A stretch of DNA of 64,000 nucleotides from CAVVEC01 sp963770485 (GTDB lineage Bacteria > Acidobacteriota > Terriglobia > Terriglobales > Acidobacteriaceae). Position numbers and translations under genes: made by a program. Below are positions 52,743-62,071 of this stretch, piece by piece. Location of the stretch: the NCBI GenBank assembly GCA_963770485.1, contig CAVYPX010000016.1, positions 310,001 to 374,000 of the forward strand, given 5' to 3'. How positions within the stretch are numbered: position 1 is the stretch's first letter; each line of letters opens with the position of its first letter. Below the pieces are notes generated by a model, which worked only from the letters and a program-made list of their open reading frames with translations, was not told the DNA's origin and ran no database searches.

Positions 52743-53330
52743 CTACCAACAGATCCCCTTATAAACGGCCGAGGTTTCCACGCGACGGGCCTTCTCCAGG
52801 TTCACCAGATCGATGACGATTTGCCCCGGGCGAATGCAGCGGCGCAGCGTCTCGTAGTCCGCATCACGCTTGCCGATGACGACTACTTCCGCGTCTCGAA
52901 GAACGTGCTCAAGAGCGGGAATCACAATCGACTCCGCCGTGCCCGGAAGCACGGTACTGCGCAACACTACGAGGTGAAAGGAACTCTTCTTTTTGAGTGC
53001 TTCGCCGATCTGGCGGCATACGGGTTCGACGTGACCCAGATCGAGTCTGCCGTTGCGCAGGCTGGGCGTGCCGACACACAGGAAAGTGATCTCCGTGTTG
53101 AGGACCGCGGATTCAGAATTGCAAGTGGCGTGCAAACGGCGATCCTTATGGCACTCCGTGATAAGTTCGCCGACCTGCGGCTCAACGATCGGACTCCTGC
53201 GCGACTCTATGGCCTCCACTTTGAGCGGATTGAGGTCCACGCCGATCACGTGGTTGCCTTTGTGGGCAAGGCAGGCGGCAGTGACCGTGCCGACGTAGCC
53301 CAAACCAAAGACGCTGATTGCGTGACTCAT
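52743..53330 (-). pseudogene. UDP-Glc/GDP-Man dehydrogenase with internal deletion
   Basis: Only 195 residues long, against about 430 in the family. The NAD-binding half is intact (SVFGLGYVGTVTAACLAHKG; SPIVEP; FLCVGTPS; RSTVLPGT). It then jumps from PALE directly to HVLRDAEVVVIGKRDADYE and ends AVYKGICW, the C-terminal domain and tail of AlgD-like enzymes. The middle domain and the conserved catalytic Cys region (FGGSCLPKD) are missing. The reading frame is kept, so a stable short protein could be made, but sugar oxidation is not possible. Start fits the usual MxxISVFGLGYVG. Probably dead, unless it acts as a regulator or binding module. Confidence 0.75.
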
Positions 53331-53477
53331 CGCGACGCCGCCACAAAGTTTCCTTTCAGAGACAAAGCAATTTTACAGGTAGTATTGAATACGAGGGCAG
53401 TCCCGGAGAAAAACGATCGCTCCGGCCCAGCCATAGCGCGAGCAAACTGAGGACGATCGATCAGGAATGGTCCGACC

Positions 53478-55871
53478 ATGAGTTTGAGTGCGAAGTGGAA
53501 AGCCCGCTGGGCGCGGCTCGCGTCGATGGACAGAGACGAACTCGCCCACCGCCTGCATCGACAACTTGCGGCTCGCATAGACGCCGTGCGGAACCGGCTG
53601 GGAGCCGACTTCGCAGCCGGTATGGTGGGCAGCCCCGTGCGCCAGCATCCCCGCTTCTTCTTCATGCCCGGGGAAGTCTCGCGGCTCTGCGCGCTGTTGA
53701 AGCGACGTTTGCCAAGGCAGGTGGAGGAGATTGTCAGACGAGCCGAAAGAGTCTGCCAACACCGTTTTGACCTGTTGGGTTTCGAGGGCCTCGACTACGG
53801 AGATAGTATCGACTGGCACTGCGATCGGGTGCATGGCAAGCGGGCTCCCCGCAAACCTTGGTTCCAGATTCGATACCTGGACTCTAGCGAAGTCGGTGAT
53901 AGCAAGATTATCTGGGAACTGAATCGGCACCAGCACCTGGTCACGCTGGCAAAGGCCTATCGTCTTACCGAGAATCAGCGCTTTGCCCAGGAAATCATTC
54001 AGCAGTGGAAGCACTGGCACGCCGAGAATCCTTATCCGATCGGCATCAACTGGGCAAGCAGCCTGGAAGTGGCGTTTCGAAGCCTATCCTGGTTGTGGAT
54101 GAGCGCTTTGATGGGAGATTGCACGGTTACTCCTGCGGGATTTCGCGCGGAATGGCTTAAGGCGATGGCCATCAGTGGACGACATATCGAGCGCTATCCC
54201 TCGACATATTGTTCCCCTAATACGCATCTGCTGGGAGAAGGCGTGGCTCTGTTTTTCATTGGCTTACTTTGCCCGGAGCTTCGGGACGCGGAGAAATGGA
54301 AAGAAAAGGGATGGGAGATTGTGTTGCAGGAAGCAGATCGGCAGGTGCGGGCCGACGGATTTCACTTCGAACAGTCCACGTACTACCACGTGTACGCGCT
54401 TGACTTCTTCCTCCATACGGCGGTGCTCGCAAATCTGAACGGGGTCTCAGTTCCGCGCGAATTCGAAGAGAAACTCGAGAAGATGCTTGCCGCGGTGCTT
54501 CTGCTCGGGCATTCCGGAACACTTCTCCGGCTTGGCGATGACGACGGAGGTAGGGTGTTTGATCCCGCACGCAATCGCGCTGAGCACATGCTCGACCCGC
54601 TGGCTACAGGCGCCGTGCTTTTCACCCGCGGCGATTTCAAAGCAGTGGCGGGAGGGCTGCGCGAAGAAACGATCTGGCTGCTTGGGGAGCAGGGTGTATT
54701 GGAATGGGATCGTCTGGAGCAGCGGCGCCCTGTCATTGCCTCAGCCGCATTGGAGACCTCCGGTCTCTATTTGCTAACGACCTCTCGCAGTCAGTTAATC
54801 ATCGACGCCGGCCCGCAAGGCGCATACAACGCTGGACACGGCCATGCAGATGCGCTGAGCATTTTATTGCAGGGCAATGGGAGTCCTCTTCTGATTGACC
54901 CGGGCACGTTCGAGTATGTGGGCGAGGATTCGCAACGAGACCGGTTCCGAGCCACCTCCATGCATAACACACTATGCATCGATGGCCTCAGCCAAGCGGA
55001 ACCGTCCGGCCCATTTTCATGGCGCACGCCGGCGCACGGAAAGATGGAACGATGGATTCAGGGCGAGACATTCGATTTATTCGTCGGCAGCCACAACGGG
55101 TACGCTCGGCTGCCTCAACCGGCCATTCATCGTCGCTGGCTGGTCGCGCTGAAGTCGGGCCTGTTCTTAGTGCGGGATGTTGTGGAAGGGGAAGGAAAGC
55201 ATCGGGTCGATGTTTCCTGGCATCTGGCCCCGGAAGCACAGATGGTGTTGGATCATTTGTTCCGGGTTAGAGGCGCTTCGCACGGATTGGCCGTTCTCCC
55301 CGCAGAGGGGCATGGCTGGGCCGAGGTCCTGCGCAAAGACTCTTGCTCGCCCGTGTATGGTAAGAAACAGCCGATCACCGTACTCGACTTTGGAACGGTC
55401 ACGAGCCTGCCCACCGAGTTTGTGACCTTGTTGGTACCATTGCAGGAGGTCCACAATATCCCTGGCAAATTCGCGCGGATGGGAAAGCAGGATCTCTCAT
55501 CGGTTTCCAGCTGTCGCTACGAAACCGGCCCGGAAACGTGCTCATTCTTCTTTGGCAAAGGGAAGCCGTGGAAACAGGGAGCCCTCAGCAGCGATGCAGA
55601 GTTCGTGTGCTGGAGGCAGTTGCGAGGCACCGAAAATGGCACACTGATTCTCTGCAACGGCAGCTATGTTGAGATCGAGGATCGCCGTGTTCTCACCTGT
55701 AGTCGTGTGGTTTCGCGGTGCGAGTTGATCGTTCACGAGGGCAGCCGACAAATAGTCTGCTCAGACCCCGGCGCTGTGGAAGAGAACCCATCCATCCGCG
55801 ATAACGCTCCAGAGGAAGCCTCTCATCTGACGGTAAGTCAGGAATCCAGTCCCCGCGGGACGGGTGATTAA
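53478..55871 (+). CDS. Heparinase II/III-family protein
   Basis: The 797-residue protein has an N-terminal helical part (about 1-130), an alpha/alpha-toroid heparinase N domain (about 150-420: WASSLEVAFRSLSWLW; DGFHFEQSTYYHVYALDFF), and the beta-sandwich heparinase II/III C domain (GPQGAYNAGHGHADALSILL, then DPGTFEYVGEDSQRDRF). Such enzymes split acidic polysaccharides; in exopolysaccharide loci they trim or release polymer. No signal peptide is seen at the start, which is common for these locus members. It is divergent from the dehydrogenase and six bases upstream of the second amidotransferase. Confidence 0.85.
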   Translation: MSLSAKWKARWARLASMDRDELAHRLHRQLAARIDAVRNRLGADFAAGMVGSPVRQHPRFFFMPGEVSRLCALLKRRLPRQVEEIVRRAERVCQHRFDLLGFEGLDYGDSIDWHCDRVHGKRAPRKPWFQIRYLDSSEVGDSKIIWELNRHQHLVTLAKAYRLTENQRFAQEIIQQWKHWHAENPYPIGINWASSLEVAFRSLSWLWMSALMGDCTVTPAGFRAEWLKAMAISGRHIERYPSTYCSPNTHLLGEGVALFFIGLLCPELRDAEKWKEKGWEIVLQEADRQVRADGFHFEQSTYYHVYALDFFLHTAVLANLNGVSVPREFEEKLEKMLAAVLLLGHSGTLLRLGDDDGGRVFDPARNRAEHMLDPLATGAVLFTRGDFKAVAGGLREETIWLLGEQGVLEWDRLEQRRPVIASAALETSGLYLLTTSRSQLIIDAGPQGAYNAGHGHADALSILLQGNGSPLLIDPGTFEYVGEDSQRDRFRATSMHNTLCIDGLSQAEPSGPFSWRTPAHGKMERWIQGETFDLFVGSHNGYARLPQPAIHRRWLVALKSGLFLVRDVVEGEGKHRVDVSWHLAPEAQMVLDHLFRVRGASHGLAVLPAEGHGWAEVLRKDSCSPVYGKKQPITVLDFGTVTSLPTEFVTLLVPLQEVHNIPGKFARMGKQDLSSVSSCRYETGPETCSFFFGKGKPWKQGALSSDAEFVCWRQLRGTENGTLILCNGSYVEIEDRRVLTCSRVVSRCELIVHEGSRQIVCSDPGAVEENPSIRDNAPEEASHLTVSQESSPRGTGD

Positions 55872-55877
55872 CTCTGT

Positions 55878-57833
55878 ATGTGTGGAATCTGCGGAGTATT
55901 TTTTTCAGATCGGCAGCGGAAAGTGGACGCAGACGTCCTGGCGCGGATGAACCAGCAGATCGCGCACCGCGGGCCGGATGATGACGGCTTCTTTGTCGAT
56001 GGGAACGTCGGGCTGGCGGCGCGACGCTTGAGTATCATCGACATCCGCAGCGGCCATCAGCCGATCGGCAACGAAGACGGCAGCATCTGGATCGTTTTCA
56101 ACGGAGAGATTTACAACCACGCGCAACTGCGAACTAGCCTGGAAACGCGAGGTCACCGGTACAAAACCAAGAGCGACACCGAAACCATCGTCCACCTCTA
56201 CGAAGAGTATGGCCGAAACTGTGTGCATCATTTGCGTGGAATGTTTGCCTTTGTCTTGTGGGATGGCCGCAAGCGCAGGTTGTTTGCGGCCCGCGACCGG
56301 CTGGGAATCAAGCCGTTCTATTACTGGTTCGCAGGTGGGACATTTCTATTCGGATCGGAGATCAAAGCCATTCTCGCCCACCCGGGAGTAAAGGCCGAGT
56401 TCAACCGCGGCACTCTGAGTGAGTACCTGGCATTCGGATACCTTAGCCGGCCAGAAACCATGTTTGCCGGAATTCAGAAGCTCCTTCCTGCGCACACATT
56501 GGAACTGGAAGATCACGGCGAACTGAAAATCGAGCCATATTGGAACCTCACTGTCGCGCCGGAGGCAGAGAACAAATCCAGAGAATACTACGTCAAGACC
56601 TATCGCGAGATGCTGGAGGAGTGTGTCTCCAGCCATCTGATGAGCGATGTGCCGCTGGGCGTTTTTTTGAGTGGGGGCTTGGACTCGAGTGCCGTTGCCG
56701 CGCTCACCGCTAGGATTCGCCGCGAGCCCATCCAGACTTTTTCCGTCGGGTATGAGGAAGACGCTCACAGCGAACTGCCCTACGCGCGAACCGTAGCGGA
56801 ACACATTGGCTCGCTGCATCACCAAATCCGGCTGAGCCGGGAAGAATTCTTCGATGCGCTTCCCCGGCTGATCTGGCACGAGGACGAACCCATCGTTTGG
56901 CCGTCGAGTGTGGCGCTTTATTTCGTGGCGCGGCTGGCGCGAGAACATGTTACGGTCGTGTTGACGGGAGAAGGCGCGGACGAAACCCTGGCGGGTTATA
57001 CCCGCTATGCCTGGACCCTGCTCAACTCGCGCCTTGACCGCGCGTATCGTTCCTTAACTCCCGCAGTTGTACGCAGCCGCCTAAAGAATGGCATTCATCG
57101 CGGTCCGCTCTCTGGTGTGATGCGCCGCAAGTTGGAACACACTTTCCTCGGGCGCGATGGTGCAAGTTGGCCGTCCTTCTACTTCGATAATTTCTATTCC
57201 GCTTTTTCGAGCGATGACCAGAGCGAGCTTCTAAGCCCCGAGGTACGCGATATTGCAGAAAACCCGTACCAAAGCTCCATGCAATATTGGCAGGAGTCCA
57301 CCGGCGATTTGTTGCACCGCCTGCTGTATACCGACATCAAGACGTACCTGGTGGAACTGCTGATGAAGCAGGACCAGATGAGCATGGCGGCGTCGGTCGA
57401 AAGCCGCGTGCCATTTCTGGATCATGAACTGGTGGAGTTCACCGCCAGGATTCCAGCGCAATTTTCCGTGAAGGGCATGGCCGGGAAACGGATTCTGAAG
57501 TCGGCGGTTGAAGATCTGCTTCCCCGTTCGATTGTCCACCGTACAAAGATGGGATTCCCAACACCATGGGCCGAGTGGCTTGCAGGCCCGCAGTTGGGCG
57601 AGATCGAAAGAATGCTGCTGGAGCCACGATCGCAGGCGAGAGGATTGTTTCAGCCGGGAACCGTCAAGAAGATCTTTGCGGAACACCGCGCGGGCCGCCG
57701 TGACCACGGAGATCGCATCTGGCGCCTCTTGAATCTTGAGATTTGGCAGCGCGTATTCATAGATGGCGAGGTGCCTTCGTTCAGCGGAGGTTTTTCGCAT
57801 TCCGTTCAGTCACACCTCGAAAGAACATGCTGA
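55878..57833 (+). CDS. Second AsnB-type amidotransferase
   Basis: The 651-residue protein starts MCGICGVFF with Cys2 as glutaminase nucleophile, then HRGPDDDGFFVDGNVG and RLSIIDIRSGHQPI. The synthase half has FLSGGLDSSAVAAL (about 265-278) and LTGEGADETLAGYTRY. The C-terminal half follows the AsnB pattern through LLPRSIVHRTKMGFPTPW. It is about as long as, and clearly related to, the first copy at 45782. Start at 55878 follows the heparinase stop by six bases, and its end overlaps the deacetylase start (ATGCTGA), so all three are coupled. Confidence 0.9.
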   Translation: MCGICGVFFSDRQRKVDADVLARMNQQIAHRGPDDDGFFVDGNVGLAARRLSIIDIRSGHQPIGNEDGSIWIVFNGEIYNHAQLRTSLETRGHRYKTKSDTETIVHLYEEYGRNCVHHLRGMFAFVLWDGRKRRLFAARDRLGIKPFYYWFAGGTFLFGSEIKAILAHPGVKAEFNRGTLSEYLAFGYLSRPETMFAGIQKLLPAHTLELEDHGELKIEPYWNLTVAPEAENKSREYYVKTYREMLEECVSSHLMSDVPLGVFLSGGLDSSAVAALTARIRREPIQTFSVGYEEDAHSELPYARTVAEHIGSLHHQIRLSREEFFDALPRLIWHEDEPIVWPSSVALYFVARLAREHVTVVLTGEGADETLAGYTRYAWTLLNSRLDRAYRSLTPAVVRSRLKNGIHRGPLSGVMRRKLEHTFLGRDGASWPSFYFDNFYSAFSSDDQSELLSPEVRDIAENPYQSSMQYWQESTGDLLHRLLYTDIKTYLVELLMKQDQMSMAASVESRVPFLDHELVEFTARIPAQFSVKGMAGKRILKSAVEDLLPRSIVHRTKMGFPTPWAEWLAGPQLGEIERMLLEPRSQARGLFQPGTVKKIFAEHRAGRRDHGDRIWRLLNLEIWQRVFIDGEVPSFSGGFSHSVQSHLERTC

Positions 57834-58954
57834 AGGGAATCAAACACGGATTCCTCCAGGGCTTGAAAAGCGCGGGAATCTTTCGGCTGGTACGAGAGAG
57901 CGAATGGCGACGGCAGCGCCTGCTGATCCTGTGCTATCACAGCTTTTCTTTGGAGGATGAGCAGCAGTGGAGACCGGCGGCCTACATGCGGCCGGAGGCA
58001 TTCGACGAGCGCCTGCTCATGCTCCGTCAGGGCGAATACAACGTGCTGCCGCTCGCAGAAGCACTGCGGCGCCTGTATGCGAATGAACTGCCGCCCAGGA
58101 GCGTCGCTCTCACCTTCGACGACGGCACTTATGATCTGTACAAGGAAGCGTATCCCCGGTTAAAGAAGTTCAATTTCCCCGCCACCGTTTATCAGACCAC
58201 CTATTACACAGCCTTTCCAAGGCCCGTCTTCAATCTGGTTTGCTCCTACATGTTGTGGAAACGCCGGGAGAGGAAGTCGATCGACGCGAAAGTTCTGGGA
58301 TTTGCGCGGCCGCTGGACGTGACGACCGATGCGAGACGGCAGAAAATCGTGGACGAGTTGGTGGACCGGGCGGCGAAGGAGAATCTTACGGGCGTTCAGA
58401 AAGATCAGTTGGCTGCGCAACTCGCTGAGTTGCTCGGCCTCGATTATGAGGAACTGGCGGCCAAACGCATCCTGCAATTGATGAGGCCTGCCGAGATCGC
58501 GGAATTATCACAAAACGGAATCGACTTCCAGTTGCACACCCACCGGCACAGGACGCCGCGAAACCAGCTTCTATTCCGGAAGGAAATCCGCGACAACCGC
58601 GACAGCCTCAGGAAATACACCGGGTCATCGGCTGCTCACTTCTGCTATCCCCTGGGCTTGTACTTCGAGGGATTTCTGTCCTGGCTGAGCGAGGAGGAGG
58701 TGATCTCCGCCACCACGTGCGATACCGGCCTGGCAACGCGCCGGAGCCATCCCCTGCTTTTGCCGAGAGTGGTGGACGCCAGCGCACAAACCGCAATTGA
58801 GTTTGAAAGCTGGCTCACGGGCGTTGGAGACCTTCTCCTGAGCGCAAGAGGCGGGCCCAAACGCAAAGGGTCAATCGCGGTGGACGGGGAAGACGCTCGA
58901 GTTGCAGCCAGAAAATTGTTAGAACTGAAGCCGCTGGAGCGTGTCCCACGCTGA
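57827..58954 (+). CDS. NodB-type polysaccharide deacetylase
   Basis: From ATG 57827, overlapping the amidotransferase stop, it has 375 residues. NodB motif 1 is LTFDDGTYDLYKEAYP (two Asp), motif 2 HTHRHRTPRNQ (metal-binding His pair), and CYPLGLYFEGF the later R/P-type motif. It would remove acetyl groups from amino sugars of the polymer. The protein starts without a signal peptide. An upstream frame extension to 57743 lies inside the amidotransferase and is rejected. Confidence 0.88.
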   Translation: MLKGIKHGFLQGLKSAGIFRLVRESEWRRQRLLILCYHSFSLEDEQQWRPAAYMRPEAFDERLLMLRQGEYNVLPLAEALRRLYANELPPRSVALTFDDGTYDLYKEAYPRLKKFNFPATVYQTTYYTAFPRPVFNLVCSYMLWKRRERKSIDAKVLGFARPLDVTTDARRQKIVDELVDRAAKENLTGVQKDQLAAQLAELLGLDYEELAAKRILQLMRPAEIAELSQNGIDFQLHTHRHRTPRNQLLFRKEIRDNRDSLRKYTGSSAAHFCYPLGLYFEGFLSWLSEEEVISATTCDTGLATRRSHPLLLPRVVDASAQTAIEFESWLTGVGDLLLSARGGPKRKGSIAVDGEDARVAARKLLELKPLERVPR

Positions 58955-58984
58955 AGCGTATTGAATTGATGTCATGAATCAGAA

Positions 58985-59980
58985 ATGGGGAAAGACTGGA
59001 TCAAGCAGGCCCTGACCGCGACTGGTGCGATGCGCCTGGCGGCAAGATTTAACGATCGGGGTGCGGTCATTCTGATGTATCACTCAGTGCGGGATGAACC
59101 CCAGCGCGCCGCCCGAACTTTGGGTGGAATCAGCCATTCGACTCAGGTGTTCCGCGGGCAGATGGAATTGATCGCACGGAAATACAGCCCGGTGTCCCTG
59201 GGAGACGTTTTGCGGTTTGTGCGGGAAGAGAAAGATCTGCCGGTTCGGCCCGTGGCCGTTACTTTTGACGATGGATATGCGGACAATCATGAAGTGGCGA
59301 TGCCTATCCTGAACCACGTCGGCGTGCCTGCGGCTTTCTATGTCACAGTGGACTGCGTGGAAAATAAAAAGCCCCCTTGGCCGGCGCGCTTGCGCTATGC
59401 CTTCCATGAAACTACGAAGATGATTTGGCGCGAGACAGGGAGCCAAACCTGGGAACTGAAGACCGCCGCCCAGAGAGAAAGCGCGTACCTAAAGGCGTGC
59501 GACGAGTGCTGCCAGCTCTCCGGGGACGCGCAGGAAAGGTTCGTGGCTGGGATCGAGATGGAACTGAGCCCGGCGATTCCCGAGACCGACAGGCCACGAA
59601 TGATGACGTGGGATCATGTGCGCGCGCTGGCCAAAGCCGGCCACCTCATGGGATCGCATACCATGACCCATCCCAACATGGCTTATCTCGGAGAGCAAGA
59701 CTTGCGCCGGGAATTCGCTGAGTCGAAGCGAAAGCTGGAAGAGGTCCTGAATTCGCCCGTCATCCATTTTTCTTATCCCTGCCCGGCGCTGAGCCCGCAT
59801 TGGACCGAGCGCACGGTCGAGATGAGCCGTCAAATCGCCTACCAGACTGCGGTCACAGCCGACGGCGGCTTGGTGCGTAGACGGGACAATCCGTTGTGCC
59901 TGCGGCGCATCCGGCCCACCAAAGAGGTGAGCGGCCTCCGCTGGAATCTGGAGTGCGCATTCGTAGGGCGTGCGATGTGA
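58985..59980 (+). CDS. NodB-type polysaccharide deacetylase
   Basis: The 331-residue protein has motif 1 VTFDDGYADNHEVAMPIL, motif 2 GSHTMTHPNMA (H-x(3)-H metal site) and FSYPCPALSPHW as motif 3. It differs from its neighbour in length and motif detail and is a separate subfamily. It lies 30 bases downstream, same strand. Metal-dependent deacetylation of GlcNAc residues is the expected reaction. Confidence 0.88.
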   Translation: MGKDWIKQALTATGAMRLAARFNDRGAVILMYHSVRDEPQRAARTLGGISHSTQVFRGQMELIARKYSPVSLGDVLRFVREEKDLPVRPVAVTFDDGYADNHEVAMPILNHVGVPAAFYVTVDCVENKKPPWPARLRYAFHETTKMIWRETGSQTWELKTAAQRESAYLKACDECCQLSGDAQERFVAGIEMELSPAIPETDRPRMMTWDHVRALAKAGHLMGSHTMTHPNMAYLGEQDLRREFAESKRKLEEVLNSPVIHFSYPCPALSPHWTERTVEMSRQIAYQTAVTADGGLVRRRDNPLCLRRIRPTKEVSGLRWNLECAFVGRAM

Positions 59981-60024
59981 GAGTTCCCATCCTCTGGTAG
60001 CGCCAACTGACGGAGATTGCGGAA

Positions 60025-62043
60025 TTGGCTAGAGTTCTCATCCTCGACGGTCACAGCGCGGCGGCGCTGGCCTTCACGCGCTCGCTGGGTCGAGCGGGTT
60101 ACTGGGTGGCGGTCGGGGCCAACCGGGGGATCTTTGCCGCTGCCACACTCTCCCGCTACTGCCAGGCCAAGCTGGAATATCCGGTTTCTACCGAGGAAGC
60201 CGATGTCTTCACCGCGGCTGTCGCAGAGTTTGTCCGCCGGAACCGTATCGAATTGGTCGTGCCCGTCACCGACTGGACGACGTGGCCTCTTTCTCGATAT
60301 CGCGAGCGCCTCGATGGAATTTGCCGGCTGGCATTGCCCACGCATGAAGCCCTCGAGATTGCCTCCGACAAGTACCGCACCATCGAACTGGCGCGTTCTC
60401 AGAATGTGCCCGCGCCCGAGACTTGGTTGATCCAGTCCGTAGCTCATCTGCACGCACTTCCAGAATTGAGCTTCCCAGTTGTGGTGAAAGACAGGTTCTC
60501 GGTGCGCTGGCAAGCCGACAAGGCAGTGTTTGGGTCGGTAGCCTACGCGTACTCTGCTGCAGACTTGGTGCGCCAGGTCGAGCAGCGGCTCGGCCAGGCC
60601 GGAGATGTGCTGGTGCAGAGTTTTGTAGCAGGCACAGGGATTGGATTTTCCTGCTTTGCTGTCGGCACCGAAATCTGCCTGCCCTTTGCCTGGCAACGCA
60701 TCCGCGAGATCGATCCCCGGGGATCCGGCAGCAGCGCGCGCAAATCCATCGCTCTGGACTCAAATCTCAGAGATCTTAGCGAAAGCCTGATCAAGGGCGC
60801 GAACTTTCAGGGCCTGGCTATGGTGGAGTACAAGCGCGAACTGGCGACCGGGCAGTTGGAACTGATGGAAATCAATGGCCGGCCCTGGGGCTCGCTGCAA
60901 CTTCCCATCGTGAGCGGAATCAATTACCCGCTGCACATGGTGCGCTGGATTCTGGAAGGCGTGAACCCGCCGCGAGAGATCGCCTACAAGAAGGGAATTA
61001 CCTGCCGCCGCATGGTAGGAGAGTTGACCCACCTGGATAACCTGCGTCGAGGTAAGCCCCCCCAGTGGCCCGGGCCCTATCCCAGCTTCTGGGGCAGCCT
61101 GATGCGCGTGGCCGCGCCTTGGTCTCCGGGCATGCGGTACGACGATCTTTCGCTTTCGGATCCCCGCCCTGGACTGTCTGAAATCGCAAACTGGTTTCGC
61201 ATACGCCTAGGCCGCAAGTCCCGTGGCCCGAGCAACGCGCGGAAGAAAACCGCCAGGGGGATTGTTCACTGCCACACGGCCTACTCCTGCGACGGCAAAC
61301 TGAACCTGCCAGAATTCTGCCGGTTGCTACGTCGCGAAGGGTTCAGTTTCGTGGGGATCACCGAACACACGCAGGGCTTGTCGGCAGAACGTTATGAGGC
61401 TTTTGTGCGCGAATGCGGGCAACAAAGTGACCAAAACTTCGTGGCCATTCCAGGCTTGGAGTTCCGTTGTGAAGACGGAGTCGAAATCGCCGGAATTGGA
61501 ATTTCACGCTGGATGGAAGACAAACGTTCAGACGAAATGACTGTTGCAATTCGCAGCGCAGGCGGATTCTCTATCTGGGTGCATCCCTTCAAGAATGGGA
61601 AATGGCAAGGGCCCTTCCTGCAATGTGATGCCGTCGAGGTGATGAACGGAAAACTCGACGGTGTGCTCGCTCCAAATCTCGCGCTACTTCGGACGTACAA
61701 GAAACAGCAGCGAGAAGGCCGGGATGCTCACGCGATCTTCGGTCTGGACTTCCACAACACGCGCCAGCCGCTCGCAGTCTGGGTGGAGTGCGAAGTCGAG
61801 GCACTGACTCGGGAAGCGATCCTCGCGGCTCTGCGCGGAGGGCACTTCATGAACTGCGTCGTGCACGGCACAATGTCCAGTTCAGGGGAGATCACTGCGC
61901 GGGATTACGCCCGTTTGGCTGGTTTGCGCGGGGCCTATCTGGTCTGGAGATCCATTCTGCGCACCGTCCCGAATCGCGGGCGCGAGCTTTTGGTGAGCGC
62001 GAGCCGTCCTCTGGTGCGGATGCTGAAACGACGCGGTGGTTGA
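60025..62043 (+). CDS. ATP-grasp ligase / PHP-domain phosphoesterase fusion
   Basis: The 672-residue protein from TTG 60025 fuses two enzymes. Residues 1-330 are an ATP-grasp carboxylate-amine ligase-like unit: MARVLILDGHSAAALAFTRS start, FPVVVKDRFSVRW (ATP-binding Lys), LMEINGRPWGSLQLPIVSG (Mg2+-binding Glu/Asn). After a linker (to about 410) a PHP-type metal-dependent phosphoesterase follows: IVHCHTAYSCDGKLNLPEF, GITEHTQGLS, PGLEFRCEDG, WVHPFK and GLDFHNTRQP, the last in place of the usual DxH. It may join an amino compound to the polymer or its precursor and then cut a phosphate; substrate unknown. Ends the plus-strand polysaccharide locus. Confidence 0.75.
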   Translation: MARVLILDGHSAAALAFTRSLGRAGYWVAVGANRGIFAAATLSRYCQAKLEYPVSTEEADVFTAAVAEFVRRNRIELVVPVTDWTTWPLSRYRERLDGICRLALPTHEALEIASDKYRTIELARSQNVPAPETWLIQSVAHLHALPELSFPVVVKDRFSVRWQADKAVFGSVAYAYSAADLVRQVEQRLGQAGDVLVQSFVAGTGIGFSCFAVGTEICLPFAWQRIREIDPRGSGSSARKSIALDSNLRDLSESLIKGANFQGLAMVEYKRELATGQLELMEINGRPWGSLQLPIVSGINYPLHMVRWILEGVNPPREIAYKKGITCRRMVGELTHLDNLRRGKPPQWPGPYPSFWGSLMRVAAPWSPGMRYDDLSLSDPRPGLSEIANWFRIRLGRKSRGPSNARKKTARGIVHCHTAYSCDGKLNLPEFCRLLRREGFSFVGITEHTQGLSAERYEAFVRECGQQSDQNFVAIPGLEFRCEDGVEIAGIGISRWMEDKRSDEMTVAIRSAGGFSIWVHPFKNGKWQGPFLQCDAVEVMNGKLDGVLAPNLALLRTYKKQQREGRDAHAIFGLDFHNTRQPLAVWVECEVEALTREAILAALRGGHFMNCVVHGTMSSSGEITARDYARLAGLRGAYLVWRSILRTVPNRGRELLVSASRPLVRMLKRRGG

Positions 62044-62071
62044 GCCGATCGCTTGTAAACGAGCCGCTTTA

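Noticed and set aside
53318..53770. Separate gene between the truncated dehydrogenase and heparinase
   Set aside because: It overlaps both in another frame and has no domain; the region holds the divergent promoter and the start of the heparinase gene.
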